64,000 bases of DNA, taken from positions 1,323,260-1,387,259 of the forward strand of contig NZ_BMRB01000002.1 in NCBI RefSeq assembly GCF_014648415.1. Direction: 5' to 3'. This DNA comes from Actinokineospora fastidiosa (GTDB taxonomy: Bacteria; Actinomycetota; Actinomycetes; Mycobacteriales; Pseudonocardiaceae). This document shows positions 53,800-62,461 of the stretch, one piece after another; position 1 is the stretch's first letter; every line of letters begins with the position of its first letter. Below the pieces are notes generated by a model. That model had not been told where the DNA came from. It ran no database searches and was given only the letters and a program-made list of their open reading frames with translations. The position numbers and the translations under genes were made by a program.

Positions 53800-54597
53800 A
53801 TGAGCGAAGTCGTCTTCACCCGGGAGAACGGCTGGCTCCCTCGGGTGATCCGCGCGGACGGCGGGCTGTGGCTCCAGCTCGGCGCCGGAGCCGACGCCAA
53901 CCACGACCCCCGCACGTTCGCCTTCCCCGTCTCCGCGGCACACCTGGCGGTGATCAGGGACGACCTGGTCCGGCACCTGCTGCTGTGGAGCGCGGTCCTG
54001 CCCCTGTGCGCGGCCGCCGGGACCCGAGGTCCCCTCGACGAGAGCGCGGCGGTCGCGCTGCTGGACCCGATCCTCCTCGGCCCGCCCGATGACGTCGAGT
54101 CGTTGTTCCGCCGCATCCCCTGGGACAGACGCCAGCTCGTCGCCCAGGGCGCGGACATCGACCTGCTCGAACGCGGCGAGGTCTTCGCCGCACTGCGTTC
54201 CGCGACTGCGGCGTCCGACTGGCAGCGCGTCCACAAGTACGACGCGGACCGTGACCGCGCCCGGCGCGGTGTCCGCCTCACCCCGCTCGACGCGGCGCTC
54301 CTCCAGTACACGGGCCGCTATCTCCACGGCGGGAGGGTCCCGACCCGGGAGCCCGACGCCGTCGACCCCGACCTGCTGCCCGAGGTCATGCGCGTGATCG
54401 CCACCGCGGAGCAGGCGTGCGCCGGAATGCGACTCTCCCCCGAGCGGCGGGGCGGCCGGGACTCCGGGTGGAAGCGGATCGAGCAGAAAGTCGACCGTGC
54501 CGTCCGCCGCGCGCATCCCAACCTCACCGACGATGCCGTGCGCACGGTGAGCTTCCTGATGTGCTCCGAAGCCGCCGCCCGCGCGCGAAGGTCTTGA
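53800..54597 (+). CDS. DUF6357-like protein
   Basis: 265 residues from ATG 53800. The start VVFTRENGWLPRVIRADGGLWLQLGAGADANHDPRTFAFPVS matches my recollection of the actinobacterial DUF6357 family; the rest is helical with HLLLWSAVLPLCAAAG and a C-terminal VDRAVRRAHPNLTDDAV. Function unknown. Third gene of the probable unit starting at 52312. Confidence 0.55.
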   Translation: MSEVVFTRENGWLPRVIRADGGLWLQLGAGADANHDPRTFAFPVSAAHLAVIRDDLVRHLLLWSAVLPLCAAAGTRGPLDESAAVALLDPILLGPPDDVESLFRRIPWDRRQLVAQGADIDLLERGEVFAALRSATAASDWQRVHKYDADRDRARRGVRLTPLDAALLQYTGRYLHGGRVPTREPDAVDPDLLPEVMRVIATAEQACAGMRLSPERRGGRDSGWKRIEQKVDRAVRRAHPNLTDDAVRTVSFLMCSEAAARARRS

Positions 54598-54676
54598 GAC
54601 CGGACGACCCGTCGGCCTCGGCAAGACCTCGCGTCCCCCGCACTGCCTCCCGGGCGGCCGGATGATTCAGCCGTGA

Positions 54677-54698
54677 CTGTAGTACAGCGGACGCTGTA
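54677..54698. promoter_or_regulatory. CmtR operator/promoter
   Basis: CTGTAGTACAG (54677-54687) and TACAGCGGACGCTGTA (54683-54698) are two perfect palindromes that share the half-site TACAG, so three half-sites lie on one face. GTGACT (54673-54678) and TATGGT (54697-54702) form a -35/-10 pair with an 18-base spacer, which puts the transcript start at about the ATG at 54710 (leaderless). Binding there would cover the promoter, as for ArsR-type repressors. Confidence 0.55.
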
Positions 54699-54709
54699 TG
54701 GTTCTGGCC

Positions 54710-55057
54710 ATGCTGAAGTGCGAGACGCGGGAGGACGCGCTGGCCCGGCTGGGCAAGGCGCTGGCCGACCCCACCCGCTGCCGCATCCTCGTCGGCCTGC
54801 TGGACGGGATCAGCTATCCCGCCCAGCTCGCGGACCACCTGGGGCTGACCCGCTCGAACGTGTCCAACCACCTGTCGTGCCTGCGCGGCTGCGGCCTGGT
54901 CGTGGCCACCTACCAGGGCCGTCAGGTCCACTACGCCCTGGCCGACGCCCACTTGGCGCGCGCGTTGCGCGAACTGGTCAAGGTCGTGTTGGCCGTGGAC
55001 ACCGCCGAACCCTGCCTCAATGACGACCAAGCCGTAACCGGGGATGTGGGCACATGA
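54710..55057 (+). CDS. cmtR: ArsR-family metal-sensing repressor CmtR
   Basis: 115 residues from ATG 54710. The winged helix-turn-helix AQLADHLGLTRSNVSNHLSCLRGCGLV is intact. The cadmium/lead ligands of mycobacterial CmtR, Cys57, Cys61 and Cys102, are all at the same positions. Metal binding releases the repressor from DNA and permits expression of the efflux gene that follows, with which it overlaps by ATGA. Sensor for Cd(II)/Pb(II) is known for the family. Confidence 0.88.
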   Translation: MLKCETREDALARLGKALADPTRCRILVGLLDGISYPAQLADHLGLTRSNVSNHLSCLRGCGLVVATYQGRQVHYALADAHLARALRELVKVVLAVDTAEPCLNDDQAVTGDVGT

Positions 55058-55740
55058 GCGAGAACACCAGCCACATTGGGGTGACCGCGAGCGCCTGTGC
55101 GGACGGCTGCTGCGCCCCCGCCGTCCCGTCGCGGGGCACAGCCGACCCGAAGCGGCGGGCCGTGCTCACCCGGCGGGTGCGGCTGCTGGTCGCGGCCACC
55201 ATCGCCTACAACGTCATCGAGGCGGTCATCGCGATCACCGCCGGGACGATCGCCTCCTCCACCGCGCTGATCGGCTTCGGTCTGGACTCGGTGATCGAGG
55301 TCGCCTCCGCCACGGCCGTGGCCTGGCAGTTCTCCGGCGCCGACCCGGAGAAGCGCGAGCGGACGGCGTTGCGGGTCATCGCCGTGTCGTTCTTCGCGCT
55401 GGCCGCCTACGTCACCATCGAGTCCGTGCGCGCCCTGGTGGGCGCCGAGGCGGCCGACCACTCCACGGTCGGCATCGTGCTGGCGGCGGTGTCCCTGCTG
55501 GTCATGCCGTTCCTGTCGGCCGCGCAGCGCCGCGCCGGACGGGAGCTGGGCTCGGCCAGCGCGGTGGCCGACTCCAAGCAGACCCTGCTGTGCACCTACC
55601 TCTCCGGCGTCCTGCTGGTCGGCCTGCTGCTCAACTCCCTGCTCGGCTGGTCCTGGGCCGACCCGGTCGCCGCCCTGGTCATCGCCGCCGTCGCGGTCAA
55701 GGAAGGCCGCGAGGCCTGGCGCGGCCAACACTGCTGTTGA
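55054..55740 (+). CDS. Cation diffusion facilitator-like metal transporter
   Basis: 228 residues from ATG 55054. Six hydrophobic helices; GFGLDSVIEVASATAVAWQF and VADSKQTLLCTYLSGVLL carry the Asp-rich helix-2 and helix-5 motifs of CDF transporters. There is no long cytoplasmic C-terminal domain. Cysteines cluster at both ends (CADGCC and CC at the very end), possible metal-binding tails. Coupled to CmtR, so the exported ion is probably cadmium or lead. Confidence 0.83.
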   Translation: MSENTSHIGVTASACADGCCAPAVPSRGTADPKRRAVLTRRVRLLVAATIAYNVIEAVIAITAGTIASSTALIGFGLDSVIEVASATAVAWQFSGADPEKRERTALRVIAVSFFALAAYVTIESVRALVGAEAADHSTVGIVLAAVSLLVMPFLSAAQRRAGRELGSASAVADSKQTLLCTYLSGVLLVGLLLNSLLGWSWADPVAALVIAAVAVKEGREAWRGQHCC

Positions 55741-55743
55741 CCA

Positions 55744-57783
55744 TCACCCCGGTCGGAGTTCCGGCAAGGCGGACAGCACGGCCGGCGGCTGACCGAGGTG
55801 CACGACGCCCAGCCGCCGGGTGGCTCTGGTCATGGCGACGTACAGGTCGTTGTGGCCCAACGGTCCGGCCAGGATCCCGGCCGGATCGGCGATCAGGACC
55901 GAGTCGAACTCCAGGCCTTTCGCCTGATCGGGGGTCAGCAGCACGACCTTGCCGGTCAGGTCCGGCGGGATGCTGAGGGACAGTTCGGCGGCCAGCGACC
56001 CGATGTGGGCGCTCGGGGCGATGATCGCGAGGTGGCCGTCGGTGTGTGCCTCGGCGAGGTCGGCGACGACCGTGGGCAGCTCGGCGGGGGTGGTGCCGAT
56101 CCGCCAGGGCTCCTCGCCGGTCGAGCGGACCGAACGCGGTGGCGGCGTGTCGGGGTGGTGGGCGGCGAGCAGGTCGGCTGTGGCGGCCATGATCTCCATC
56201 GGTGTGCGGTAGTTGACTGTGAGCGAGGCGAGCCGCCAGCGGTCCCGCACGTGTGGCCGCAACACGCGGTCCCACGAGGAGGTTCCTGCCGGGTTCCCGG
56301 TCTGGGCGGGGTCCCCGACGATGGTCATCGACCTGGTGGGACACCGGCGCATGAGCATCCGCCAGGCCATCTCGGACAGTTCCTGCGCCTCGTCGACGAC
56401 CACGTGTCCGAACGTGACGCGGTCGCCGCCCTCGCCGATCAGGGCGGCGGCCTCGTCCAGCAACGGGATGTCCGCGGCACTCCAGCCCTCGGCCCGCTCC
56501 CCCACCACCTGCTGCGGGGTCAGGGGCGGCCACAGCGCGTCGAGCGCGGCCCGGACGCCGCTGTCGGCGATCAGGGAGTCCCGCAGAGCGGCGCGGTCGG
56601 TCTCGTCCAGCAGGGTCCTCGGGCCGTCGTCGTGGTCGATCAGGACGCCCGCGGCGGCCAGCGCGCGCAGCTCGGCCTCGCCGAGGCTGCCGTCGGCGCT
56701 GCCGCCGTCGATCGCCTCGCCGGTGTCGGTGAGGACGACCGTCTCCATATCTTCGATCAGGCGTTGGGCGAGCACGTCCACGATCTCCCGCTCGAAGACC
56801 AATCTGGCCTGGTTGTGCGGAAGCCCGGTCTCCCTGGCCCTGCGCATGGCACGTGCGCAGGCGCGCGGGTCGAGCCGCAGCAGTTGCTGCTCGAACTCGA
56901 CGTCGACCGGGTCGTCCGGCGGCCGGACCCGCGACCGCACCGCCGCCGCCAGCCGCTCGGCCATGACCGCGCGGCCCTTGAGCTCGACGACGTCGGGCGG
57001 GTCCACCCGGCTGACCTCGACGCCCGGCCCCAGGTCGGCGATGGTCGCCGTCACCACGCTGTTCTCGCCGAGACCCGGCAGGACCTGGCCGATGTAGTCG
57101 AGGAAGACCCGACTGGGGCCCACCACCAGCACACCGCGCGTGCGCAGGTGCGGACGGGTGTAGAGCAGGTAGGCGACCCGGTGCAACGCGACGGCCGTCT
57201 TCCCCGTGCCGGGACCGCCCTGCACGACCAGCACACCGTCGGCCCCGTGCCGGATGATCCGGTCCTGTTCGGCCTGCAGGGTCGTCACGATGTCCCGCAT
57301 CCGCCCGGTCCGCTCCGCGGTCACCGCCGCCAGCAGCGCGGCCTCGCCGACCAGACTGCCGTCGCCCGCGCCGTCCGGGTCCAGCAGCTCGTCGTTCACC
57401 GCCACGACGGTCCGGCCCCGCGTGGTGATGCGCCGTCGCCGCCGCACGTCCTGCGGAGCGGCCGCCGTGGCGGTGTAGAACGCCTGGGCCACCGGGGTGC
57501 GCCAGTCCACCAGCAACGGTTCGTCGCCCTCGTCCCGGAACAGGCCGAGCCTGCCGATGTAGACCCGCCGACCGTCGCGCATGTCCAGCCGCCCGAAGCA
57601 CAACCCCTGCTCCACCCCGTGCAGCCGGGTCACCTCGGCCTGCCAGACGGCCGCCGTCTCCCGATCGCCGTCGGCCCGCCGCGCCGCGACCAGCCGCTCA
57701 CCCGCCTCCTCGCGCATGGCGTCCAGACGGGCGTACAGACCAGCGACGTACTCCTGCTCGATGGCGAGCTCACGGTCGGTCAC
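55744..57783 (-). CDS. helD: HelD-like RNA polymerase-associated ATPase (UvrD/Rep fold)
   Basis: 679 residues from GTG 57783 behind GGGGGAA (a GTG at 57795 is also in frame). The N-terminal coiled arm (AIEQEYVAGLYARLDAMREEAGERL) precedes superfamily 1 motor domains: Walker A VVQGGPGTGKTAVALHR, motif II VVVDEAQELSEMAW and motif VI-like DLYVAMTRATRRL. Lacking UvrD DNA-wedge domains, it matches HelD, which frees RNA polymerase from nucleic acid; its HelR subset protects polymerase from rifamycins. Divergent from the PIG-L gene. HelR status is not decided. Confidence 0.82.
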   Translation of the reverse strand: MTDRELAIEQEYVAGLYARLDAMREEAGERLVAARRADGDRETAAVWQAEVTRLHGVEQGLCFGRLDMRDGRRVYIGRLGLFRDEGDEPLLVDWRTPVAQAFYTATAAAPQDVRRRRRITTRGRTVVAVNDELLDPDGAGDGSLVGEAALLAAVTAERTGRMRDIVTTLQAEQDRIIRHGADGVLVVQGGPGTGKTAVALHRVAYLLYTRPHLRTRGVLVVGPSRVFLDYIGQVLPGLGENSVVTATIADLGPGVEVSRVDPPDVVELKGRAVMAERLAAAVRSRVRPPDDPVDVEFEQQLLRLDPRACARAMRRARETGLPHNQARLVFEREIVDVLAQRLIEDMETVVLTDTGEAIDGGSADGSLGEAELRALAAAGVLIDHDDGPRTLLDETDRAALRDSLIADSGVRAALDALWPPLTPQQVVGERAEGWSAADIPLLDEAAALIGEGGDRVTFGHVVVDEAQELSEMAWRMLMRRCPTRSMTIVGDPAQTGNPAGTSSWDRVLRPHVRDRWRLASLTVNYRTPMEIMAATADLLAAHHPDTPPPRSVRSTGEEPWRIGTTPAELPTVVADLAEAHTDGHLAIIAPSAHIGSLAAELSLSIPPDLTGKVVLLTPDQAKGLEFDSVLIADPAGILAGPLGHNDLYVAMTRATRRLGVVHLGQPPAVLSALPELRPG

Positions 57784-57894
57784 GCGTTCCCCCACGTCGA
57801 CGACCAGCGCCGTCGAGCCTGCACCGCGACACCCCGAAGAAACAGTCTTGTTCTTCCCAGCGCCGTCAGCCGTCAACGCGCGAGGATGGCGGGC

Positions 57895-58644
57895 ATGACG
57901 TTGCCTGCACTTCCCGAAGAGACCTTCCAGCGCGTGCTCTGCGTCGTCGCGCACCCCGACGACATGGAGTACGGCACGTCCGCGGCCGTCGCGCGGTGGA
58001 CCGCGCGCGGGATCGAGGTCGGCTACCTCCTGCTCACCCGGGGCGAGGCGGGGATGCCGAACCCGCCCGAGGAGACTGCCCGCCTGCGCGTCGCCGAGCA
58101 GCGAGCGGCCTGCGAGGTCGTCGGCGTCCAGCACCTGACCGTCCTGGAGCACCCGGACGGCGTGCTGGTCTACGGGCTGGACCTGCGGCGGGACATCTGC
58201 CGGGAGATCCGCCGGTTCAAGCCCGACGTCGTGCTCGGCTCCGGGTTCGAGATCGAGACGCCCTACGGGTTCGACCAGGCCGATCACCGCGCGGCCGGGC
58301 TCGCGACGCTCGACGCGATCCGCGACGCGGGCAACCGGTGGGTCTTCCCCGAGCAGATCGACGACGAGAACCTCGAACCGCACTCGGCGCGCTGGTACAT
58401 CGTCCCCGGGCTCGGGGACTCCGCGACCCACGGCGTCGACGTCACCGGTGAGCCGCTGCGCCGCGGCGTCGCCTCGCTCGAGGCGCACGCCGCCTACCTG
58501 GCCGCCCTCCCGGACCACCCCGCGCCCGAGGAGCTGATCCCGATGTTCACCGCGATGAGCGGCAAGGCCATGGGGGTCGAGCACGCCGTCCTGTTCCGCG
58601 CCCACGACCTGCAGGCGCCGCCGGAGTTCTTCACCGAGGACTGA
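57895..58644 (+). CDS. PIG-L family deacetylase
   Basis: 249 residues from ATG 57895 (an ATG at 57886 is also in frame). The zinc-binding motif VVAHPDDMEYG opens the protein, DVVLGSGFEIETPYGFDQADHRAAG holds the conserved D-x-D-H segment. Family members remove acetyl from GlcNAc groups, such as MshB in mycothiol synthesis, or from antibiotics. The last 14 bases overlap the convergent hydrolase gene. Confidence 0.85.
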   Translation: MTLPALPEETFQRVLCVVAHPDDMEYGTSAAVARWTARGIEVGYLLLTRGEAGMPNPPEETARLRVAEQRAACEVVGVQHLTVLEHPDGVLVYGLDLRRDICREIRRFKPDVVLGSGFEIETPYGFDQADHRAAGLATLDAIRDAGNRWVFPEQIDDENLEPHSARWYIVPGLGDSATHGVDVTGEPLRRGVASLEAHAAYLAALPDHPAPEELIPMFTAMSGKAMGVEHAVLFRAHDLQAPPEFFTED

Positions 58645-59452
58645 CCGCGCCGCCCAGGCGTTCGGCGAGGAAGGCCAGGATCTCGTCGCGCGCCCGCACC
58701 GTCGGGTGGCCCTCCTCGTCGACGAGGTGGGCGGTGACGACGCTGTGCGGGCAGGCGACGAGCTCGCGGAAGAACGGCGGCGGGTTCGGGTTGGCCACGT
58801 GGCCCGGGAGGACCCGACCGTCGAAGGCGTCGCCGAGGAGGTCGCGGTAGGCGGCGAAGCGCTGAGCGGTGCACCACCGGTCGTTGTCGAAGCGGTAGGC
58901 GAGGACCGTCAGCCCGTCGCGCTCGACGCGGTCACGCAGCGCGGCGGCGTCCTCGGGGCTCAGCTCCAGGCCGCCGGGGTCGTCCAGCGGCAGCGCGGGG
59001 TGGTTGACGACAGGGGCGACCACCGCAGGTTCGAGCGCCATCGCGAGCGCGAAGTTGCCGGTGAAGCAGAGCCCGATCGCGCCGACGCCCGGGCCGCCGC
59101 ACTCCGCGTGCGCCTGCGCGGCCAGCCCGCGCAGCCAGCTCACGACGGGGCTCGTGCCGCCGCCCGCGAACACGCGGAACTCGGCGCTGACGCAGGCCCT
59201 GCGCATGATCCGCTCGCCGTGGGCGGCGGTCGGGTAGGCGCCGTCCACGCCGAAGAGGGACGGCAGGTGGACGGTGAACCCGGCGTCCCTGATCCACCGT
59301 GCGAACCGCACGACGTCGGGGCTGATGCCGGGCATCTCCGGCATCAGCACCACCGCGGGCCCGGACCCGCTGACGTGGACGGTCTTGCTGACCCCGTCGA
59401 CGTCGACGAGGCGCGCGGTGAAGTCCGAGAGGGCGTCCGGTTCGGTCGTCAT
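58631..59452 (-). CDS. Dienelactone hydrolase family protein
   Basis: 273 residues from ATG 59452. The alpha/beta-hydrolase nucleophile elbow GAIGLCFTGNFAL has a cysteine nucleophile as in dienelactone hydrolases, and EEGHPTVRARDEI holds the likely catalytic histidine near the end. Acts on lactone or ester substrates; exact substrate unknown. Divergent from the GlxA-type regulator and probably controlled by it. Confidence 0.83.
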   Translation of the reverse strand: MTTEPDALSDFTARLVDVDGVSKTVHVSGSGPAVVLMPEMPGISPDVVRFARWIRDAGFTVHLPSLFGVDGAYPTAAHGERIMRRACVSAEFRVFAGGGTSPVVSWLRGLAAQAHAECGGPGVGAIGLCFTGNFALAMALEPAVVAPVVNHPALPLDDPGGLELSPEDAAALRDRVERDGLTVLAYRFDNDRWCTAQRFAAYRDLLGDAFDGRVLPGHVANPNPPPFFRELVACPHSVVTAHLVDEEGHPTVRARDEILAFLAERLGGAVSPR

Positions 59453-59490
59453 GGCGGCATCGTGCCGGGGTGGTCGAGGTCGCGGACAGG

Positions 59491-59523
59491 GGCGAGATCG
59501 CCACATGTCGGGGTAATCTCGCC
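59491..59523. promoter_or_regulatory. Inverted repeat in the divergent promoter region
   Basis: GGCGAGAT (59491-59498) and ATCTCGCC (59516-59523) form a perfect 8-bp inverted repeat with a 17-base gap, just ahead of the regulator start codon and about 40 bp upstream of the hydrolase start. A likely binding site for the AraC/GlxA regulator encoded next to it. Confidence 0.5.
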
Positions 59524-59526
59524 ACC

Positions 59527-60492
59527 GTGGTCGGTCCTCGCGTCGGTGTGCTCGCGTACCCGGGCTGCTTCGCGTCCGAGGTCTACGGGGTGCCCGATTT
59601 GCTCACGATGGCCTCGCACGTGGCCGATGTCGAGCCCTACGCCGTCACGGTCCTCTCCCCACGGCGCCGGGTCGTCGCCGCGGGCGGCACCCCGATCGCG
59701 GTGCGCCCCATGCGGGACGTCGATGTCCTGGTCGTGCCCGGTTTCGAACTGCACCCCCGGCTCGACGTCGACACCGTCGTCGCCCGCCTCCGACCCGAGA
59801 TCGACGCGATCAGGACATGCGCGCTCGCGGGAACCGCCGTCGTGTCGATCTGCGTCGGCGCGTTCCTCGTGGCCGAAGCGGGCCTGCTGGACGGCCGACG
59901 GTCAACGACCTCATGGCTGTTCGCCGATGAGTTGGCACGCAGGCACCCCCGCGTCGACGTCCACCCCAGCGAACTGGTGATAACCGACAGCGGAGTGACC
60001 ACCACCGCCGCCTTCAGCGCGATGTACGACTTCGCCCTCGACCTCATCCGCAAGCACCACGGCGCCAAGGTCGCCAGGACAACCGCCCGAATCGCCCTAG
60101 TCGACGACGCCCGATCAAGCCAAGCCCCCTACGTCGACGCCGGTTTGCTGGCCACCACAGGAACCGCCTTCTCCCAAAGCGTCAAACGCTGGCTGGACCA
60201 CCACCTCCGCGACCCCTACGACCTCACCCGCCTCGCCGACACCTTCCACGTCAGCACCCGCACCCTCCTCCGCAGATTCCGGGCCGAGACCGGCACGACC
60301 CCCCTGGGCCACCTCCAGGCCACCCGCGTCCGCAGGGCACGACACCTCCTGGAGACGACCGACCGGACGGTGACCGCCATAGCCGCCGAGGTCGGTTACC
60401 GCGACCCAGGAACCTTCACCACGATCTTCACCCGCCTCACCGCCTGCAAACCCAGCACCTACCGCACGACTTTCCGGCGGTCCCGCGCGTAA
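59527..60492 (+). CDS. GlxA family transcriptional regulator (DJ-1/PfpI + AraC)
   Basis: 321 residues from GTG 59527. The N-terminal DJ-1/PfpI-like domain (RVGVLAYPGCFASEVYGVPDLL; AVVSICVGAFLVAEAGLLDGR with the cysteine elbow) is followed by an AraC helix-turn-helix domain (LTRLADTFHVSTRTLLRRFRAETGTTPLGHL and AIAAEVGYRDPGTFTTIFTR). Divergent from the dienelactone hydrolase gene and probably its regulator. An earlier in-frame ATG at 59470 would add 19 residues. Confidence 0.87.
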   Translation: MVGPRVGVLAYPGCFASEVYGVPDLLTMASHVADVEPYAVTVLSPRRRVVAAGGTPIAVRPMRDVDVLVVPGFELHPRLDVDTVVARLRPEIDAIRTCALAGTAVVSICVGAFLVAEAGLLDGRRSTTSWLFADELARRHPRVDVHPSELVITDSGVTTTAAFSAMYDFALDLIRKHHGAKVARTTARIALVDDARSSQAPYVDAGLLATTGTAFSQSVKRWLDHHLRDPYDLTRLADTFHVSTRTLLRRFRAETGTTPLGHLQATRVRRARHLLETTDRTVTAIAAEVGYRDPGTFTTIFTRLTACKPSTYRTTFRRSRA

Positions 60493-60593
60493 TCCCCTGG
60501 CACCGCCCCGAAGCCTGCAATACGACGTCACTCGACAGCCTCATTCGTCAGGCTCTTCAAGAACCCGCCGAACGCGCTGGTCTCGACCGACCG

Positions 60594-61361
60594 TCACCGG
60601 GCCTCTACCCGGTAGCTGATCGACAGGTGGCCGAGCACATCGCGGCCAACGCAAGCGTCCACTTCGTACACCTCCCGCAGACGCTCCCCCGTCAGAACCT
60701 CCTCCGGTGTCCCATCCGCCACGACCGCGCCATCGGACAGGAGGACAAGTCGATCGCAATACCGCGCGGCCATCGCAAGATCATGCAGGGCGACCAACAC
60801 CGTCTGGTCGGACGACGCCAGCAGCTCCATCAAGTCGAGCTGGTGCCGGATGTCGAGATGGTTGGTCGGCTCATCCAACAGGATCGCCCACGGCCGCTGA
60901 GCGAGCGCCCGGCCGATGTGCGCCCGCTGCCGCTCGCCCCCCGACAACGTGTTCCAGTGGCGGTCTCGCAACCCCGTGAGGTCGACGTGCTCGAGAGCGG
61001 CGTCGACGATCGCGTGGTCCGCGGCGGACAAACCGCGCCAGCGGTCGCGGAACGGTGTCCGGCCCAGGGAGACGACGTCACCGACCCGCAGATCGCTGTC
61101 GCTCTCGGCGGCCTGCTCGACGAAGGCCAGACGCTGGGCGACGCGTCGGGCGTCCCATCCCGAGATGTCCTCGCCGTCGTGCCGGACCACCCCGGACGAC
61201 GGCGCCCGCAGCCCCGCGATGCAGCGCAGCAGCGACGACTTCCCACACCCGTTGGGACCGATCAGCCCGACGGTCTCCCCCGCGCCGATCTCCACGGTGA
61301 CGTCACGGACGATGGCCCGCCCGTCCACCCCCCAGGTCAGGTTCTCGGTCGCGAGCCTCAC
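60594..61361 (-). CDS. Siderophore ABC importer ATPase (FecE/FhuC type)
   Basis: 255 residues from GTG 61361, overlapping the permease stop. Walker A GLIGPNGCGKSSLLRCI, signature TLSGGERQRAHIGRALAQ, Walker B AILLDEPTNHLDIRHQ with the typical siderophore-importer NHLDI extension. Energises uptake of an iron (or other metal) chelate. Last gene of the operon. Confidence 0.9.
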   Translation of the reverse strand: MRLATENLTWGVDGRAIVRDVTVEIGAGETVGLIGPNGCGKSSLLRCIAGLRAPSSGVVRHDGEDISGWDARRVAQRLAFVEQAAESDSDLRVGDVVSLGRTPFRDRWRGLSAADHAIVDAALEHVDLTGLRDRHWNTLSGGERQRAHIGRALAQRPWAILLDEPTNHLDIRHQLDLMELLASSDQTVLVALHDLAMAARYCDRLVLLSDGAVVADGTPEEVLTGERLREVYEVDACVGRDVLGHLSISYRVEAR

Positions 61362-62461
61362 AGCTCACCCCGCCTGCGCAGCACCAGCAGGAAGATCGGC
61401 ACCCCGACCAGCGCGGTGAAGACGCCCACCGGCACCTCCCTCGGCGCGAACGCCACCCGAGCCAACGCGTCCACCCACACCAGGAACACCGCGCCCGCCA
61501 ACGCGCTGGCAGGCAGCAGGATCCGGTGCAACGGCCCGAGCAGGAACCGGACCGTATGGGGCACGATCAGCCCCACGAAGGCGATCGCCCCGACCGAGGC
61601 CACCACGACCGACACCAGCAACGCGGTCGTGACCAGCAGCAAAGCCCTGGTCCGCCGCACATCAATCCCCAGCGAGGCGGCGGTGTCGGCGCCGAAGGCG
61701 AACCCGTCCAAGGCCGTCGAGTGCAGCCACAGCACCACCAGGCCCACCCCGCAGACGATCGCCGTCACGGCCACCGAGTCCCACCGCGCGGACGCCATCG
61801 ACCCGAGCAGCCACGACAGGACCGCCCGGGTCGTGTCGGCGTCACTGGAGGCCATCAGGATCAGGTACGTCACCGCCTCGAACAGCAGGCCGATGACGAT
61901 CCCGGTCAGCACCACCCGCACCGAGCCCAGCCCGCGTTTGCCCAACAGCGCCAACAGCAACGCGAACGACCCGAGCGCCCCGACCAGCGCGCCCCCGGAC
62001 ACGCTGAGCGCCCCGCCGCCCACCCCGAGCACCACGACCAGCACCGCGCCGGTGGACGCCCCGTGCGCGACGCCGAGCAGATAGGGATCGGCCAGCGCAT
62101 TGCGGGTCACCGCCTGCAATACGGCGCCGCAGACCCCGAGCGCGGCGCCCACCACGGCGGCCATCAGCACCCGCGGCACGCGCAGGTCCCACACCAGCGA
62201 GTCGAGCAACCGGGGCAGCGGTTCGACGTCGAGACCGAGGTGACCGCCCCACACCCGCCCCAACTCGGCGAATCCGATGTCCCCGCTGCCGATCACCATC
62301 GCCACGGCGAGCGAGACGGGCAGCACCACCGCGCCCAGCGCGAACCACCCGCCGCCTGCGCGCCGCGCGGAACCCGAGGGCGCGGTCCGGGGCTGGTCGA
62401 CGGCGGCGGCGGGGTGCAGCACCGGAGGCAGCCCGCCCGTCCGCGACGCGCTACCGGGCAT
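61358..62461 (-). CDS. Siderophore ABC importer permease (FecCD type)
   Basis: 367 residues from ATG 62461, overlapping the binding-protein stop by 11 bp. About ten hydrophobic helices after a 37-residue hydrophilic start; signatures LRVPRVLMAAVVGAALGVCGAVLQAVTRNALADPYLLGV and LVGLIVPHTVRFLLG-like AFVGLIVPHTVRFLLGP are those of FecCD/BtuC permeases. Only one permease is present, so it probably forms a homodimer. Confidence 0.9.
   Translation of the reverse strand: MPGSASRTGGLPPVLHPAAAVDQPRTAPSGSARRAGGGWFALGAVVLPVSLAVAMVIGSGDIGFAELGRVWGGHLGLDVEPLPRLLDSLVWDLRVPRVLMAAVVGAALGVCGAVLQAVTRNALADPYLLGVAHGASTGAVLVVVLGVGGGALSVSGGALVGALGSFALLLALLGKRGLGSVRVVLTGIVIGLLFEAVTYLILMASSDADTTRAVLSWLLGSMASARWDSVAVTAIVCGVGLVVLWLHSTALDGFAFGADTAASLGIDVRRTRALLLVTTALLVSVVVASVGAIAFVGLIVPHTVRFLLGPLHRILLPASALAGAVFLVWVDALARVAFAPREVPVGVFTALVGVPIFLLVLRRRGEL

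Noticed and set aside
55798..57894. Plus-strand frame continuous with the PIG-L gene
   Set aside because: Only the part from 57895 shows a protein family; the upstream stretch is antisense to the HelD-like gene and is compositionally odd.
57784..58605. N-terminal extension of the HelD-like frame on the minus strand
   Set aside because: It runs antisense through the PIG-L gene and has no similarity to HelD; the GTG at 57783 with GGGGGAA gives the family's usual start.
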